Assembly: GCA_007922195.1 (NCBI GenBank)
Contig: ML682028.1
Location: forward strand, 19,064,366-19,128,365
Origin: Podocnemis expansa
Lineage: Eukaryota > Chordata > Testudines > Podocnemididae
DNA: 64,000 nucleotides
Reading direction: 5' to 3'
Part shown: piece after piece, positions 22,476-33,947 of the stretch
Position numbering within the stretch: position 1 is the first letter of the stretch
Layout: each line of letters opens with the position of its first letter
Position numbers and translations under genes: made by a program
Notes under the pieces: generated by a model
Database searches by the model: none
What the model saw: only the letters and a program-made list of their open reading frames with translations
What the model was told of the DNA's origin: nothing

Positions 22476-24264
22476 ACTTGTCCCTGGCAGGTGAGCGGAT
22501 GTTAGTGGCCAATGTGGACGCATAGACAAAAAGATGCATTGGCTAACAGGACATGGAAAAGGGTGACTATAGTAAACCATGTATTTAAAGTGGTGGAAAA
22601 ATATTTTGGGTCTGTCATTTTTAATAATGATTTTGCCTGTGTGTGGCAGTGGCTGCTGAATAGATGTTCATCTCTCTGAGTTTTCTGTCTCTCGTGGATG
22701 TGATGAAAACGCTTAATGTCCCATATGCCATGGTTTTTGTGTTTAAAGGCGGTAATGGGAATGCCTTGTTAACATAATCAGACTTTAACAAATGAGTGCA
22801 CACGCAGAATACAGACTCTTAACTGGAACCTCGTTTTAATTACTAAGAAAAAATTACATCTTACAAATGATGATAAATTGAATTTTATTGCAGTTCATGT
22901 GAGGACTTATTTAATAGTAAATTACATTAGACACTAACAAAATCCTTTCCCCTTCCAAGGTTTATTTGAAGCTTGTTGAACTTTAACTGGAAAAATGAGC
23001 TGTGAATTGAATCAGAGGCTTGCCGACACAATCCAAATGGTGGTTTGTATATACGGTTTAGATTAGCTCCGTTTAATTGCAGATTGCATCTATGCATTTC
23101 TAACATCTATGAAATAAAAACCAGACACTTTTGCTTTATTAAAACAAAGCTTCTAATGTGCTTTTTTTTCCATTGTTAATTTGTTAGGACTTGGATATTG
23201 ACTTGTGCCTGTTTCTCTTTGGAGCAAATCCCTCCTCTCCCCACCCCGTAATTCTAATTGATGATCTCTGGACTCTGACCACTTTGGGCCTTGATATTGG
23301 ACCCTGGAGCCAGTCCTGAGTAGAGTTGGTTAGCTTTTGTGATACAGATGCTACGGATCAGCCAAGAACTGGAATGAAACCGTTACCGCAGCATTGTCAC
23401 ACATCATCCTCTTAAGAGCTGACTCACTAGTAGCCAGCAGCACATTCCAGCTGGCCCACAGTGATTTTTCTTCCTTTTCTCTCCTGCACCCCTCTCCCAT
23501 TACCATTCCCTGGAGCTAGCCATTTGTCCCCCGTTTTTTTAAAATTATTTCTCATTCTTCCGTCATGGAATTTCAATTTCATTTGTGGCTGATATTGACC
23601 TTTGATTTATCTTGGGGGCAGGGGTGAGAAACTCCTGCAGTTTTTAATAAATAGGTGACAGGATCAAGTTATCAGCTGTGTCAAGGAGGTGGCCTTTAAA
23701 GAAAAAGTGGAGAAAGAGAGGAGTGAGACGTGGGGGTTTGGTGGTGTAAATACTTTCGTGATGATCTCTAAAGACAGTAGGATGCATAGTACAGTCACCC
23801 GTAGTTCTTAATAACAGCCAAATCTCCTCGTTACTTAGTTTCTCGGAGGATGTCGTTTTCTGTAATGACTCCCGGGTGATGAAACTGATCTGTGCCATCT
23901 CAGAGTTCTTCACTAACTCATTTTATTGAGCTTTGATTTTTCTCTGTGATTTACATCACACCATTCCCAAGGGCTCTGATTGAGCAAAACTGTTCATAAG
24001 TACTTAAAACTGGGGCCAGAGACACCAACTTTGATTGAACCAGAATGAATCCTGGTCATTAACAGATCAGCCCATCAAGACACAGGAAGTTCAGTTTATT
24101 CCATTTATCAAGATGACCTGACCATCAGCTGTAAGTCTTGTGTGGGGCTAAGATTTCTGGCAGTAGCAGGAACTCTAATTTGGCAGAGAAAGGCATCATA
24201 AAATCCAAGGGCTGGGAGCTGAAACGACATACGTTCTGGCTAGTAAGACAGTGTGTGTTTTTAA
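22476..24264. other. Apparently unique DNA, no gene seen
   Basis: No repeat family recognised. The AT-rich block 22800-23160 (with 'ccgtttaattgcagattgca' and similar homeodomain-like TAATT sites) has the look of unique or constrained non-coding DNA, but conservation cannot be judged from one sequence. Confidence 0.4.
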
Positions 24265-24482
24265 CAGTGAAGGTAATTAACCATTGGGGCAAATTACCAA
24301 GTGATGCAATGGAGACTCCATCACTTTAAGACTCATCTTATTTTTAAACACCTACTGCTGTTTAAAACCCACTCTAGCTCAACCATAAGACATGCACTTG
24401 ATGCAAGAATTACTAGAAGAAATGATCTTGCCCAGGTTACATAGGAGGTTGAGCTAGATAATCGTCATATTGACTCTTCATA
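24265..24482 (+). mobile_element. CR1 LINE 3' end
   Basis: 'ggggcaaattaccaagtgat', 'gcaatggagactccatcact', 'agaagaaatgatcttgccca' and 'aggaggttgagctagataat' followed by 'cttcatagatttttaa' follow the order of the CR1 3' region on the plus strand (usual form 'caggaggtcagactagatgatcataatggtcccttctggcc' and an ATTCTATG-type end). 5'-truncated and about 25 percent diverged by eye. Confidence 0.75.
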
Positions 24483-24684
24483 GATTTTTAAAGCCAGAAA
24501 TCTGATATTCTTCCTTTGGCAATGGCGATTAATTCTAGGATGCAGAGAAGAATGTGAGTCCCTTCTCCCAACCATGTGGCGATGCACCTCGCCAGTTAGT
24601 TAGTGCTGTATCCAAGTGGAAGGGACTCTTCCCTGATACATGCAAGTAATCAGTTTATGGACTGAAGCAGAAGACTCAGTAACC

Positions 24685-24925
24685 ATTCTGATACCAAGTT
24701 CCAAAGGGGGCAGCTGTGTTACTCTAGTCCAGCAAAAGAAACAAGGTTTCCTGTGGCTCTTAAAGACTAACAAATTTATTTATTGCACGAGCTTTGGTGG
24801 GAGAAAATCCCACTTTGTCAGAGCATCTGATGAAGTGGTATTTTTCTCCCACGAAAGCTCATGCGATAAATAAATTTGTTAGTCTTTAAGTGCCACAGGA
24901 ATCCTTGCTTTTTATTCTGATACCA
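24685..24925. mobile_element. Palindromic retroelement-like copy with 12-bp TSD
   Basis: Element 24697-24913 lies between direct repeats 'attctgatacca' (24685-24696 and 24914-24925). The left arm starts 'agttccaaagggggcagctg' and runs through 'ttaaagactaacaaatttat'. The right arm is the inverse, ending '..gccacaggaatccttgctt'. The right arm contains CTGATGA (24827-24833), a short stem and GAAA (24853-24856), the core of a hammerhead ribozyme; the left arm has CTGACAA instead. This is the best-preserved full two-arm copy in the window. Confidence 0.85.
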
Positions 24926-27424
24926 GTAATCTTACAACAAGGGTAACAATACTTGTCTTGGGAGACAATGGGCAAAATTTACCAGTGGCATTATACCAGG
25001 GATTAATTTGATTTGTCCCGGAAGTGAATTAGAAACCCACAAATGTGTTCTCTTTATCTTAAAGTGTAATTGACAATACTTAAGTCCCCTGCAATGATTT
25101 AAGAGGTAAGAACTAGGTTAATATAGTCCCGTGTTTCTAATCTTGACCATATGGTGCAGTGTAAATATATAGCAGGGCTATGCTTACATTTTAATTGCTT
25201 TCCCAAAAAATGTTAAAAAAAAATATAAAATTATAAACAGTTACAAACATTTTTGGATCCAGTGGCCACATCAAACATAGGCTTGAGAAAGGGCTGTTTC
25301 ACATGAACATAATTGAATATGCACGCAGTCAGCTCAGTTTTCCCCCCAGAACTTTAGAAGGCAGGAGTTTGTGTACCATCTATAATAAATTATTCATCTC
25401 TTTTTATTAGCATAATAATCACTTTTGCGGTAGCCCAAGTGAATTCTGAAGCTGTTACGACAGCACAGACATTCCATTAATTTTCCAGAGTGATTTTTTA
25501 TTCTTTTTTATTTAGTTTCTTCATGGAGTTTTCCCACTGTCTGGATTTGGATGTTATCAGAAAGCAACACATTTATTCCTTTCTGTTCTACAAATAAAAG
25601 GCACAAAGCCGTCTTGTCCCTGTCCCTCTCCCCCTCCCCACACCATGGACGAATGCTCACATGAAAGTTTAGTCAGAGAGAAGGCCAGCCCTTCCCACAG
25701 TCCCTGGAGAGGGACTCTTACCTCTCAGCAGCTGTATCCAGAAGTATTCTCATGCTGTTTCCACCCTGGACTGAAATTCTTAGCACTGACTGCCTATACT
25801 TTTATATCAACAGATCAGCAGAGCTGACTGAGTGTCACACACTCTGTGTTTTGGCCAACTGTTCTGTCTTAACACTGCTGAGGTCACTATTAAGGTTTTG
25901 CTTAGAGTGGAAGTTTGATGAAATTGGTTGTGTATTGCTTTTGGGTAGCTGTTGGTGATGGAAATGAAGCCTCGTGGAGTACTGGAGTCTGCAGGTGACA
26001 GTGTCAGCTTTGTATGCAGTTGGAGGGGAAAAAGGAAGGCGCACACCTTTTCCCCTTAACATCTTATTTCTGGGCTTTTCATGTTTTGGGTGAGTGAAGT
26101 GTGTCTGGATGCAGGCTTAACTGTCACTAATGAATGCAAATTAATTAGAGTGGCTCCCATGAGATCACTAGGTCACTTAGACTACATTTTCATAGTCCTT
26201 TTGATTAAATGGGATTGAACTTAAGGATCATTTCCTTCTGTCTCATTTCATGCTGAAGCAATGAGCTTGATTTTATTTAACATGCATTGTGTCAGTGAAT
26301 TCAGCTTCCAAAGACTGCATGTACATGTGGTAACTTGCAGCGTTCTTTGCTGTGCAGATGTGGGGTTTGTACTCACCCTTCCTGTATGACATCGTTCAGT
26401 AACGTACTGTCAGAGTAAAATTGTAAGGAAACACATGCCCTGTGCTGTTGCGTGGTTGGATCCTATCTGGTTCAGAATTTTATTAGGCCTCTGATGCCCT
26501 AAATCTAATCTACACCAGTGATAGTGCTGTCTCTCAGGGTTGGATAAATCAGCAATGTCTCAGTTAAGCAATGTATTTAAGTATGTGCCTAACTTAAAGC
26601 ACAGGAGCAGCATATAAGTATCTTGAAGGTAGCAGCCATATCATCTTCTGAATCTTGTTGCAGCCAGAGTGGTGCTTAATAAGATCTAGTCCTATCTATT
26701 TTCTCTCTCTGGCTTAGTTTGTAAGCCTGGCGGAGAAAGGAGTGCATTTTCTTCTCCATGTGCGTACAGCACCACACCTCCAGTCAACGCTCAGTAAATT
26801 CAACTGGATTGTATTTCCATTATAAAATTACTTGGAGCTTTAATGATGGTGGCAGGTTTACCTTTCCAAGCAAATAACAGAAATATATATGTATGGAATT
26901 ACACAATATGTACAGGACATGATCCAAGGAGTATAGCACAGGAAGACGGTTAGAATAGGTAAGGGAAGTTAGGTGAGAATTGAAAGAGGTGGCAACTAGA
27001 TCTGGCAGAGGGATCTAGGAAAACTTTTTTTGGTGGTAGGAGATGCATCGGAGATGGTTCTTGCACCAGCCTTGATGAGACTATGGGAAATAACATAGAA
27101 CAGTTGGATGCTAGATATGGGTATTTGGGGGGAAGGAGTGCAGGGTGTGTGCATGTGATAGAGTAAATCCAGAAGAAGTATAGAGAGAATTATTGAGTTG
27201 GAGACCTTGGTTAGTTTCTGCAAGAGGATGTCCTGCTAGCTACGTTTTCCAACTGCAATAGACAGAGTATTTCTACTTGTGATTTGTACTGTGGAGGGTT
27301 GGAAAGAAAAATCTTTGCATGGAGCCGACACATCCTTCAGTAGAAGTGCTGGGAGGTCTATTTATTACCAGTGAGTGACATGTTGAAATCCTGACACACA
27401 AAGTAGTTGTGTTCCAAGGTATTT

Positions 27425-27427
<3 letters not shown>
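24926..27427. other. No recognisable feature
   Basis: About 2.5 kb with no supported gene. A short block near 26555-26610 ('gttaagcaatgtatttaagt..gtgcctaactta') resembles the dispersed 'AAGCATGTGCTTAAGT' sauropsid repeat. Otherwise nothing is recognised. Confidence 0.4.
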
Positions 27428-27474
<47 letters not shown>

Positions 27475-27484
27475 NNNNNNNNNN

Positions 27485-27536
<52 letters not shown>

Positions 27537-27553
27537 ACACACACACACACACA

Positions 27554-27581
<28 letters not shown>
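27428..27581. repeat. Compound (CA)n-(CT)n microsatellite with assembly gap
   Basis: A CA run begins at about 27428, is broken by ten N at 27475-27484, resumes to about 27554 with one 'aga' interruption, and passes directly into a CT run of about 27 bp. The N block is a short gap of unknown true length, typical of failed assembly across long microsatellites. Frames through it on both strands (CV or TH repeats) are artefacts. Confidence 0.97.
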
Positions 27582-27584
<3 letters not shown>

Positions 27585-28600
27585 ATACAGCTTGGCAGGA
27601 ATGCTGATAAAAGGCATTCCTCTGGCATTTAAATGGTCCTATATCAATGTCTGATGATGGAAAGCCCCGAAGTGGCAGAAGATGAACTACCAATTTGAGA
27701 TCTCTATTCCAGGACATCATGGCTTGGCACCACGTTGCACCTCCAGTATCGATGAGAGTGGGAGAGATCATGGGGAAAAGATATCAAACCTTGAGCAGAA
27801 CTGAGCTCTACTGCTAAGTCTCTCAGACCATTCCATGGGTGTGGGTAAACGTTCTGGATTATTTGAGAATGGAAGCTTTTAAAATAAATTTAACTAATAC
27901 TCGCCTAGAAGCAAAAAGGTTCCAGAGTGAAGTTTGTTGCTTGTTTAAACCAGGTGCATCAAGGAAAATGGTGCAGGGTTACATGTCCGCAAGTCCGATA
28001 ACACAGACTCCGTTGACTGCAGTGAGCGTTCCATGCTGACATAGCTACCAAGGTCACCTGTCCTTAGCATTTGCTGTATCATGGACTGCATGGCAGACCA
28101 GTGCACTCCTTGCTTTCACTTTCTGCCTCATTTGTTGAACAAGGACTAGTCCTGTCTCCACCAGTAGACTAAGTCAATTGGTGTTCTACACTGGGTGGGA
28201 GGAGGCAGACAGTCTTGCTTGGCATCACATTTCAACAGCGGCTCATTTTCAAGAGTGAAGGTGGCCTCAGAAAGTGGAACAAACAGGGAAGAGCTGTATT
28301 GGCTTTTGGGAAGAAGCAGAAGGAAGCTAAAGATGGATGGAATTGAGTGCTGACAAATGCTAAGTAATCCCACATTGGGGGAAATAATGTGACTTGCTCC
28401 TATGCTTTTCTGTTCTAAGCTGATGGTACCTATTCAGGAGCAAGATCCAGACTACTTTTGTGGATTGCTCAATGGGCAGCAACTGTTACAGAGGAAGAGG
28501 AAGTGAATAAAAACGCTAAGTCTCCTTAGAAAGAGAGCAGAGACCAATAAGGATGGTATTAGAATGCCATAATATAAATTAGTGGTGTACCTGCTCCTGG
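27582..28600. other. No recognisable feature
   Basis: No supported gene or repeat family. Confidence 0.4.
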
Positions 28601-28604
28601 AGTG

Positions 28605-28775
28605 CCATCTCCAGAGCGGTTAACTCATCTGCAGTAAGATACAGCAGAACTAGGAGAGATTCAGAGTTGCAGGAAAACTCAAGAAGAGAGACTGAAAACA
28701 TTGGACCTGTTGACTTTAGAGGGTAGAGGAGTAAGAGAAAGAATGATTAAAGCATGTGTGATAGGGGCTACCTGT
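28605..28775 (+). mobile_element. CR1 LINE internal/3' fragment
   Basis: 'caagaagagagactgaaaac', 'attggacctgttgactttag' and 'agggtagaggagtaagagaa' followed by 'agaatgattaaagcatgtg' fit the CR1 3' region just downstream of the ORF2 stop ('gagactgaaaatgttgggactgtttagcttggagaagag'). Confidence 0.6.
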
Positions 28776-30190
28776 TCCTCCCTATCATGTATGCTATACC
28801 CACCCTGGCAGGAGATGGGAGTTAAAAGCCGCTCAGGGCAGGATGATGGAGGAGACTTGCTCCCAGAGCCCACCAGGAAGGACGCAGCTCCTGCCACTGC
28901 CAGAGAGAGTTGATGACTACTGATTGCTTTGCACTGCTATTTGCTGAGCCCTGCCACACACAGATTCTGGGCTGGTGCAATGCCAAGCTCTGGTGTTGAA
29001 AGTGGTGGACGCAAGTCTTCATTCACGTAGGTCAGGGGAAGACTCTGTCTCCTCCTTCCTTTCACTCTCAGCACCGGGCTTGCCTTATACTCCATCACTC
29101 CCATACACAGCACACAGGCCCGTAGACCAGGCTGTAGTCTGGCCCTTACTGTCACATATACTCCCTGGTCAAAATGTTCAGGTTCGGATGCCTGAGGTTA
29201 GGCTTCTAACCCTAACCATAGGCACTTACTCACTGTATGTGTGCTTGTCCCCTTATCCTTATAGCATTCTCATAAAATACAGAATCAACTGGGATTTTGA
29301 GATTTCCTGCATCAGAGCCCCATTCAGCTATCTAAATCTGGTGCCTGCTTAGGAACCTTGCAATAGGGTGTAGGAACCTAGCTTTGGCAGCCAGGTTAGA
29401 AAAAGAGCGAAAGAGAGGAAAATACCCTAATGCCATTTACATGTGAATGTGATTTGGGTGCCCAACTCCCTTAGGCACTTTTGAAAACCTTTGTCATGGA
29501 ATGTGGGGTGGTGAGGGTGGATCAGACTAAAGATGTGGATGTGATTTTTATAGCTCCTAAGTACACTGGTTTTTAACACTACACTGGTGGATAGAAATGC
29601 CACCTAGGGAAAGTTCAAAAAAACCTTCAAACTTCTAGTCAGTCCAAATGCCTTTGTTCAGGGTTGGCTTTATTAAGGCCAAAAAGATTTTGAATCCAGA
29701 GGAGAGGAACTCACCCGATTTGGCGACAGCCACCAGGACCCTTTCCAGCTCCCGGGGAGCAAGGAGGGGAGAGGGCAGAGAACAGCACCTTCTTAAGGTG
29801 GCTTCTCCAGCAGCTCTCTCTCCTTTCATAAATGCACATGGGGAGAAGAGAGAATTGAGATGACAGCCCTCTGCACAAATGCATCCTGCTGGCTAATGCA
29901 GTGTATAGCCCTGGAGGGACTTTAAAACCCTGGTCTAGAAATATTCTCCACCAAGCTGATGTTTGTTTTAAATTCAAATGTGTCTTCAGGAGATTTTTTC
30001 AGTTAGGAGCAGACAAGCCAATTAATAATGCACTCGGGTCCTCATGACAAATATTTGCAGAAGAGCTGCTTTTTATACATGCAGTAGGGTTTATAAGTGT
30101 GTGTTTGTTGATGCCCCAGATGATTGGCTGGCAGGTTTAGTTGCTCCCAATTGAAATAGCATGTCCTGAAGAAGCGTTTGAACATAATAT
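28776..30190. other. No gene; weak dispersed-repeat fragments
   Basis: Between 29180 and 29490, phrases such as 'tctaaatctggtgcctgctt', 'aggaacctagctttggcag' and 'cccttaggcacttttgaaaa' resemble a degraded repeat seen also near 1.3 kb. Nothing else is recognised. Confidence 0.35.
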
Positions 30191-30191
30191 G

Positions 30192-30642
30192 TTTAGGGCT
30201 TGCTCTACTACGTTACAAACTCAGGTCAGTTTAGCTACGTTGCAAAGCAGGCATATCGACTGAACTCCTCATATAGACTGTGCTATGTTGATGGGATGGC
30301 TTTTCTCATCAGTGTATCTCCTGCCTCTTGGTAGCCCAGCTGATGGGCAGGGCTGGCTCAAGGGTTTTTGGTGCCCTAGGCGAGCTATAACTTTAGTCCC
30401 CCCATTGGAGGGCAATACTTTCATTTATAAGAGATGACATAATATGTTTTTAAACAGAGAAAAAAATTCACTTCTGTCACCCCTCAAAGCCTGGTGTCCT
30501 AGGCGACTGCTTAGTTCACCTGTATGGCTGGGCTTGCCTTGCTGATGGGAGAAGCTCTCCCATCCGTGTAGGCAGAGTCTTCACTAAGTGCTGCAGTGGC
30601 CCAGTGTCATCTCCTCAGGACTGTATGTGTAGACAAGTCCTG
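30192..30642. mobile_element. MITE with AGGGCTTGTCTAC termini, split by a later insertion
   Basis: Left end 'tagggcttgctctactacg' and right end 'gtatgtgtagacaagtcct' are inverted repeats of the 'AGGGCTTGTCTACAC' type. Internal phrases 'ttgcaaagcaggcatatcga' and 'gggagaagctctcccatccg' are typical. The middle is occupied by a hAT-like MITE at 30348-30541, so this element is the older of the two. Confidence 0.65.
30340..30549. mobile_element. hAT-like MITE with perfect 8-bp TSD
   Basis: Element 30348-30541 (194 bp) is flanked by identical 8-mers 'ctgatggg' (30340-30347, 30542-30549). It begins 'cagggctggctcaagggttt' and ends 'gctgggcttgccttg', imperfect inverted repeats of the 'CAGGGCCGGCTC' family. 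It contains the characteristic 'gccctaggcgagc' and 'tcctaggcgactgcttagtt' blocks. Non-coding; it must have been mobilised by a hAT transposase in trans. Confidence 0.85.
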
Positions 30643-32825
30643 TGGATGGCCATTGGTGTGTCACTAGCAAGGGCAATGCTTACTAGCAGAATTGGCTAGA
30701 AAAATTTGGACAAAACTTTTTTCTCCATCAGAATTGGTCAGTGCCAATCAAAATGTTCTGTGGGACCATAGAGATTTGGGTCAAATTCCAGAGCAGGTCT
30801 GCCAGCTTTCTGCCAACTTGAGTCCTCACCAGCCCACCTGGATTGCAGGCCTGCTAGCTTCAGGGCAGCCCACCTGGTGACTTGACCTGGAGCTGGGGTG
30901 CCCAGTAGAGGTGGGCAGAGAAGAAGCACTTGATTTTGTTGACAATTTTTGAAGTTGTTTTTTTTTTTCTGAACTGGAATGAAGCCTGATTTTAAACATC
31001 TTAAAGTCCTCTCTGAAGGAGACTTGCCGTTCTCTATCCAGCTCTGATTATGAGGGTTAACAACTTCTCTGCTTCAGTGTGTCTGTTTTTCTGCTGAGCT
31101 AAGGAAGAGAGGCCCCCTCATGATGCAGAACTGCAAGCTGAGGGACTTTCTAGGGACGGTCATGTATTCTGTTGAAGCATCTTATGCTGCCCACTCATGA
31201 CAATGTGTCAATGGACCATTGGTCTGTTCGCAGATTTGAAGGCCAGAAAATTTTGATTCTCACTCTGTCCTACACGACATAACTTGGAGAGATATAGTTT
31301 TTTTGCCTTTAAATTTAATGTAATATTCTTTCTCCTGTTTTTTTTTTGTGATTGGCTTTATTCTAGCTTCTTGTTGGTTTTTTTCCTTCAATCCAGCAAT
31401 TTGTCTACATGTCAGTTAATACGAATAAAACTTGCTCAGAGCCAGGACAATACTGGCAGAAATTGCTCTGTGGTAGAAGTTGGGCATCTCTTTAGTTTCT
31501 GGGTGGTGGGCAGAAGTCAAGCACAGATCATGAAACAAATTGCCCTGAGCTCAGAATTAATGGATTGCGATTTGCAAAAAGATTAAGACACTAATTTAGG
31601 AGACTCCAAAATGTTTCTTTGGAAAATGGTGGGCTGTCTGGTAGTTGATTGAACAATTACTTTTATTTCCACTGTCATGCTCTGTATTGCAATGCTATAC
31701 TGTTTCCACTTTAAATTAGCGCTCAGGCATTGTAAGGCTGTGGTTCTAGTCTCATCCAAGTGCAAATATATCGGGTATCTGGGTTAGAAGCTAGGGTTCA
31801 GTGTCAGTGCTAGGATTTGGTTGGATGGCACTGAAATCACACAGGGTTTCTCTCATCCGCGGCAGTGTCTAAGTCGGTTCTGGAAAACCAACACCTCCTG
31901 TTTGGGGCCCAGTCTGGAACCCAAACTGAAAGGACAGATGTGGCGCTGGTAGTTAAAAAGCTAGGGGGAAGGGAGAAGGGGTTTGGCTGTTATGTACACT
32001 AGAAACTCCATCTCCCCTCCCTGTTCTTTATTTGGCATCCACGCCACCCCTTCGTCAATGGTGTGAAATGGAAGGTGAGGAAGGGCCACTTGATGGTCAC
32101 TTAATTCCTGCCTTTTTTGATCCCCCAAATCTGCACTTTTCAATTCTTGTCCCAGAGAGAAGGTGCATGTTTTCTAGGCCTGGTTTGGAAGCAGTGTAGG
32201 ATGCAGGATATCTTGTATGATTTCAGTGACATTAATTGTGAGCTCTAACTCTGGTTCAACTTCTAACCCCAGAACATTGAACCTTGGCTTGGGACCAGCA
32301 CCAGGTCCGAAGAATGCTCTCTGAGCCTGTCTCCACCATAGATGTCTGGTCCATAGAAGAAACTGACCTTTCCAGGCTAGAGACTGTAGGGAAGTGTAAC
32401 CTCTTGGTGCTTGTTATGGGAAGATGGAGGGAGAGTTCTTTAAATAATTCTCATTTCTTCTAGAATACCTCTTTGAACTGGGGGGGCCTGATTTTTTTCA
32501 GGAGCTGACTGCAACTGGTCCTTGCACAAATGCTAAGGATGACAGAGAGGACACAAATTGCCCTGCCCCCTTGAATGCCTTGCACAGTTGCAGCCCCTGC
32601 ACTTGAAATGCAAGGACCAGCTCCTGCTTGAAGAAGTACTGAGGAGGACGCACTGTCTTGCCCCTTTGTGGTTGAGTGCCTAAATTACAGGGTTTGGCCT
32701 ACAAGCAAGTAGCGGGTTGGAGTCCCAATAATGGACCAGGACCACATTGTGCGAGGCGCTGTACAAATGCATAATTCAAACTGCTTGTGCCTTTAAGAGT
32801 GGCATGTGGACCTGCTGGGCACATA
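30643..32825. other. No gene; A/T-rich repeat tract at about 30905-31010
   Basis: 'agaggtgggcagagaagaag' and 'gttgacaatttttgaagttg' resemble the A/T-rich family noted at 5.8 kb. A fragment at 32730-32765 ('gaccacattgtgcgaggcgc', 'tgtacaaatgcataat') matches the dispersed 'CATTGTGCTAGGCGCTGTACAAACAC' repeat. No gene is supported. Confidence 0.4.
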
Positions 32826-33032
32826 CTTTAGAGCAGTGTTTCCAAACCAGTGTGCCATCAGGCCTGAGTAGGTGTGCCACAAAATTTTTTGAAAAACTAC
32901 TCAAAGAGCTCTGGATTGGCTCATGAATATTCATGAGTTCATTTGGAAACTAAATAGTTTTGTGCCTCAAATTAATTAAAAGTGGCAAGGTGTGCCATTG
33001 CAAAGAAAATGTTGGGAACCACTGCTTTAGAA
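32826..33032. mobile_element. hAT-type MITE with 8-bp TSD
   Basis: Element 32834-33024 is flanked by 'ctttagag' and 'ctttagaa' (7 of 8 identical). Termini 'cagtgtttccaaaccagtgt' and 'aaaatgttgggaaccactg' are imperfect inverted repeats. Internal 'ggtgtgccacaaaatttttt' and 'caaggtgtgccattgcaaag' are hallmarks of this common sauropsid element. 191 bp, non-coding. Confidence 0.85.
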
Positions 33033-33096
33033 AGCACACAAGCAATGTGCATTTGTAGATAGATCTCAGAAACCCTTTCACTAGTTTGTGTACATA

Positions 33097-33323
33097 TTTC
33101 AAAAAACCAGGACTGGATAAAGTATGTCTGGATGACATCTCAGACTTGGCTTATATCTAATCTATTTCTACTGGGTGTAGTTCGTGCACATACCTCACCA
33201 GTAAACATGCAGAAGCGGGTGGCGAGTTGTGCTCATGAGCTATACCCGATAGATATAGATTAGATATAAGGCACGTCTGAGATGTCATCCAGCCATGTTT
33301 TATCCAGTCCTGGGTTTTGGAAC
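33097..33323. repeat. Large foldback element (two ~75-bp inverted arms)
   Basis: The left arm from 33097 ('caaaaaaccaggactggata', 'gtctggatgacatctcagac', 'gcttatatctaatctattt') is matched in reverse complement by the right arm ending at 33323 ('atagattagatataaggcac', 'gtctgagatgtcatccagcc', 'atgttttatccagtcctggg'). About 60 bp separate the arms, and in the spacer 'gttcgtgcac' faces 'gtgctcatgagc'. It is probably a MITE of unknown class; no clear target duplication was found. Confidence 0.8.
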
Positions 33324-33945
33324 ACACTGGGGAAGTGCCTGAGATTCTTTAACTGTTGCTGCAGTTTTCCCCCCAACAACAGCTTTTCAACTGTTTTTGT
33401 GCTGGCATGTGGCTGGTGGTTATAGAGACCACGAAGCAGTGTGTTGATAAATAACAAAAGGCATATGGCCAAATAGCTAGTTGCATGTCCCTGTGGTTTA
33501 ATTTTTAAAAAGCCATCTATTCTGGGCTTACCTCCCACTAACATTGGCTGTCACTTCCAGAACCTGGTGGCTTATTGCTTGTCTGAGAAGCAGCAAATAA
33601 GAGGATCTCATGCTTAAAGCAACTTCACTAGGGCCACAGCAATCATGTTGTTTACTTCTATGAAAATACATGCGCATGTAGCTGGCCCGCTGGTTTTCCC
33701 CTTGGCTCTCTGGTATTTTGCAGCTCCTTTAAGGATGGATCAGAACAAAACGAGCAAGGGATGTGCACCAAAGACAAATGATTCCTTTTATTGGAAAGTG
33801 AGTTTATGATATAGGGCATCTGATTTAGCTGATGACAGGTTTTGACATTTACTGTTGTGACTTACTTGCATTACAGCAGCACGTAGAGAGTCAAACAAGA
33901 TTGCAGTTCTATTGTGCTAGACAGCAGGTTGAAAACAAACACATG
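33324..33945. other. No gene; weak dispersed-repeat fragment
   Basis: At 33885-33940, 'gagtcaaacaagattgcagt' and 'tattgtgctagacagcaggt' resemble the 'CATTGTGCTAGGCGCTGTACAAACAC' repeat. Nothing else is recognised. Confidence 0.35.
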
Positions 33946-33947
33946 GA

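Noticed and set aside
24685..24925. hAT or mariner origin for the palindromic family
   Set aside because: Target duplications of 9-13 bp and variable 5' ends do not fit 8-bp (hAT) or TA (mariner) duplications.
27365..27771. Frames with long CV or TH repeats
   Set aside because: Artefacts of the CA/GT microsatellite and the N gap.
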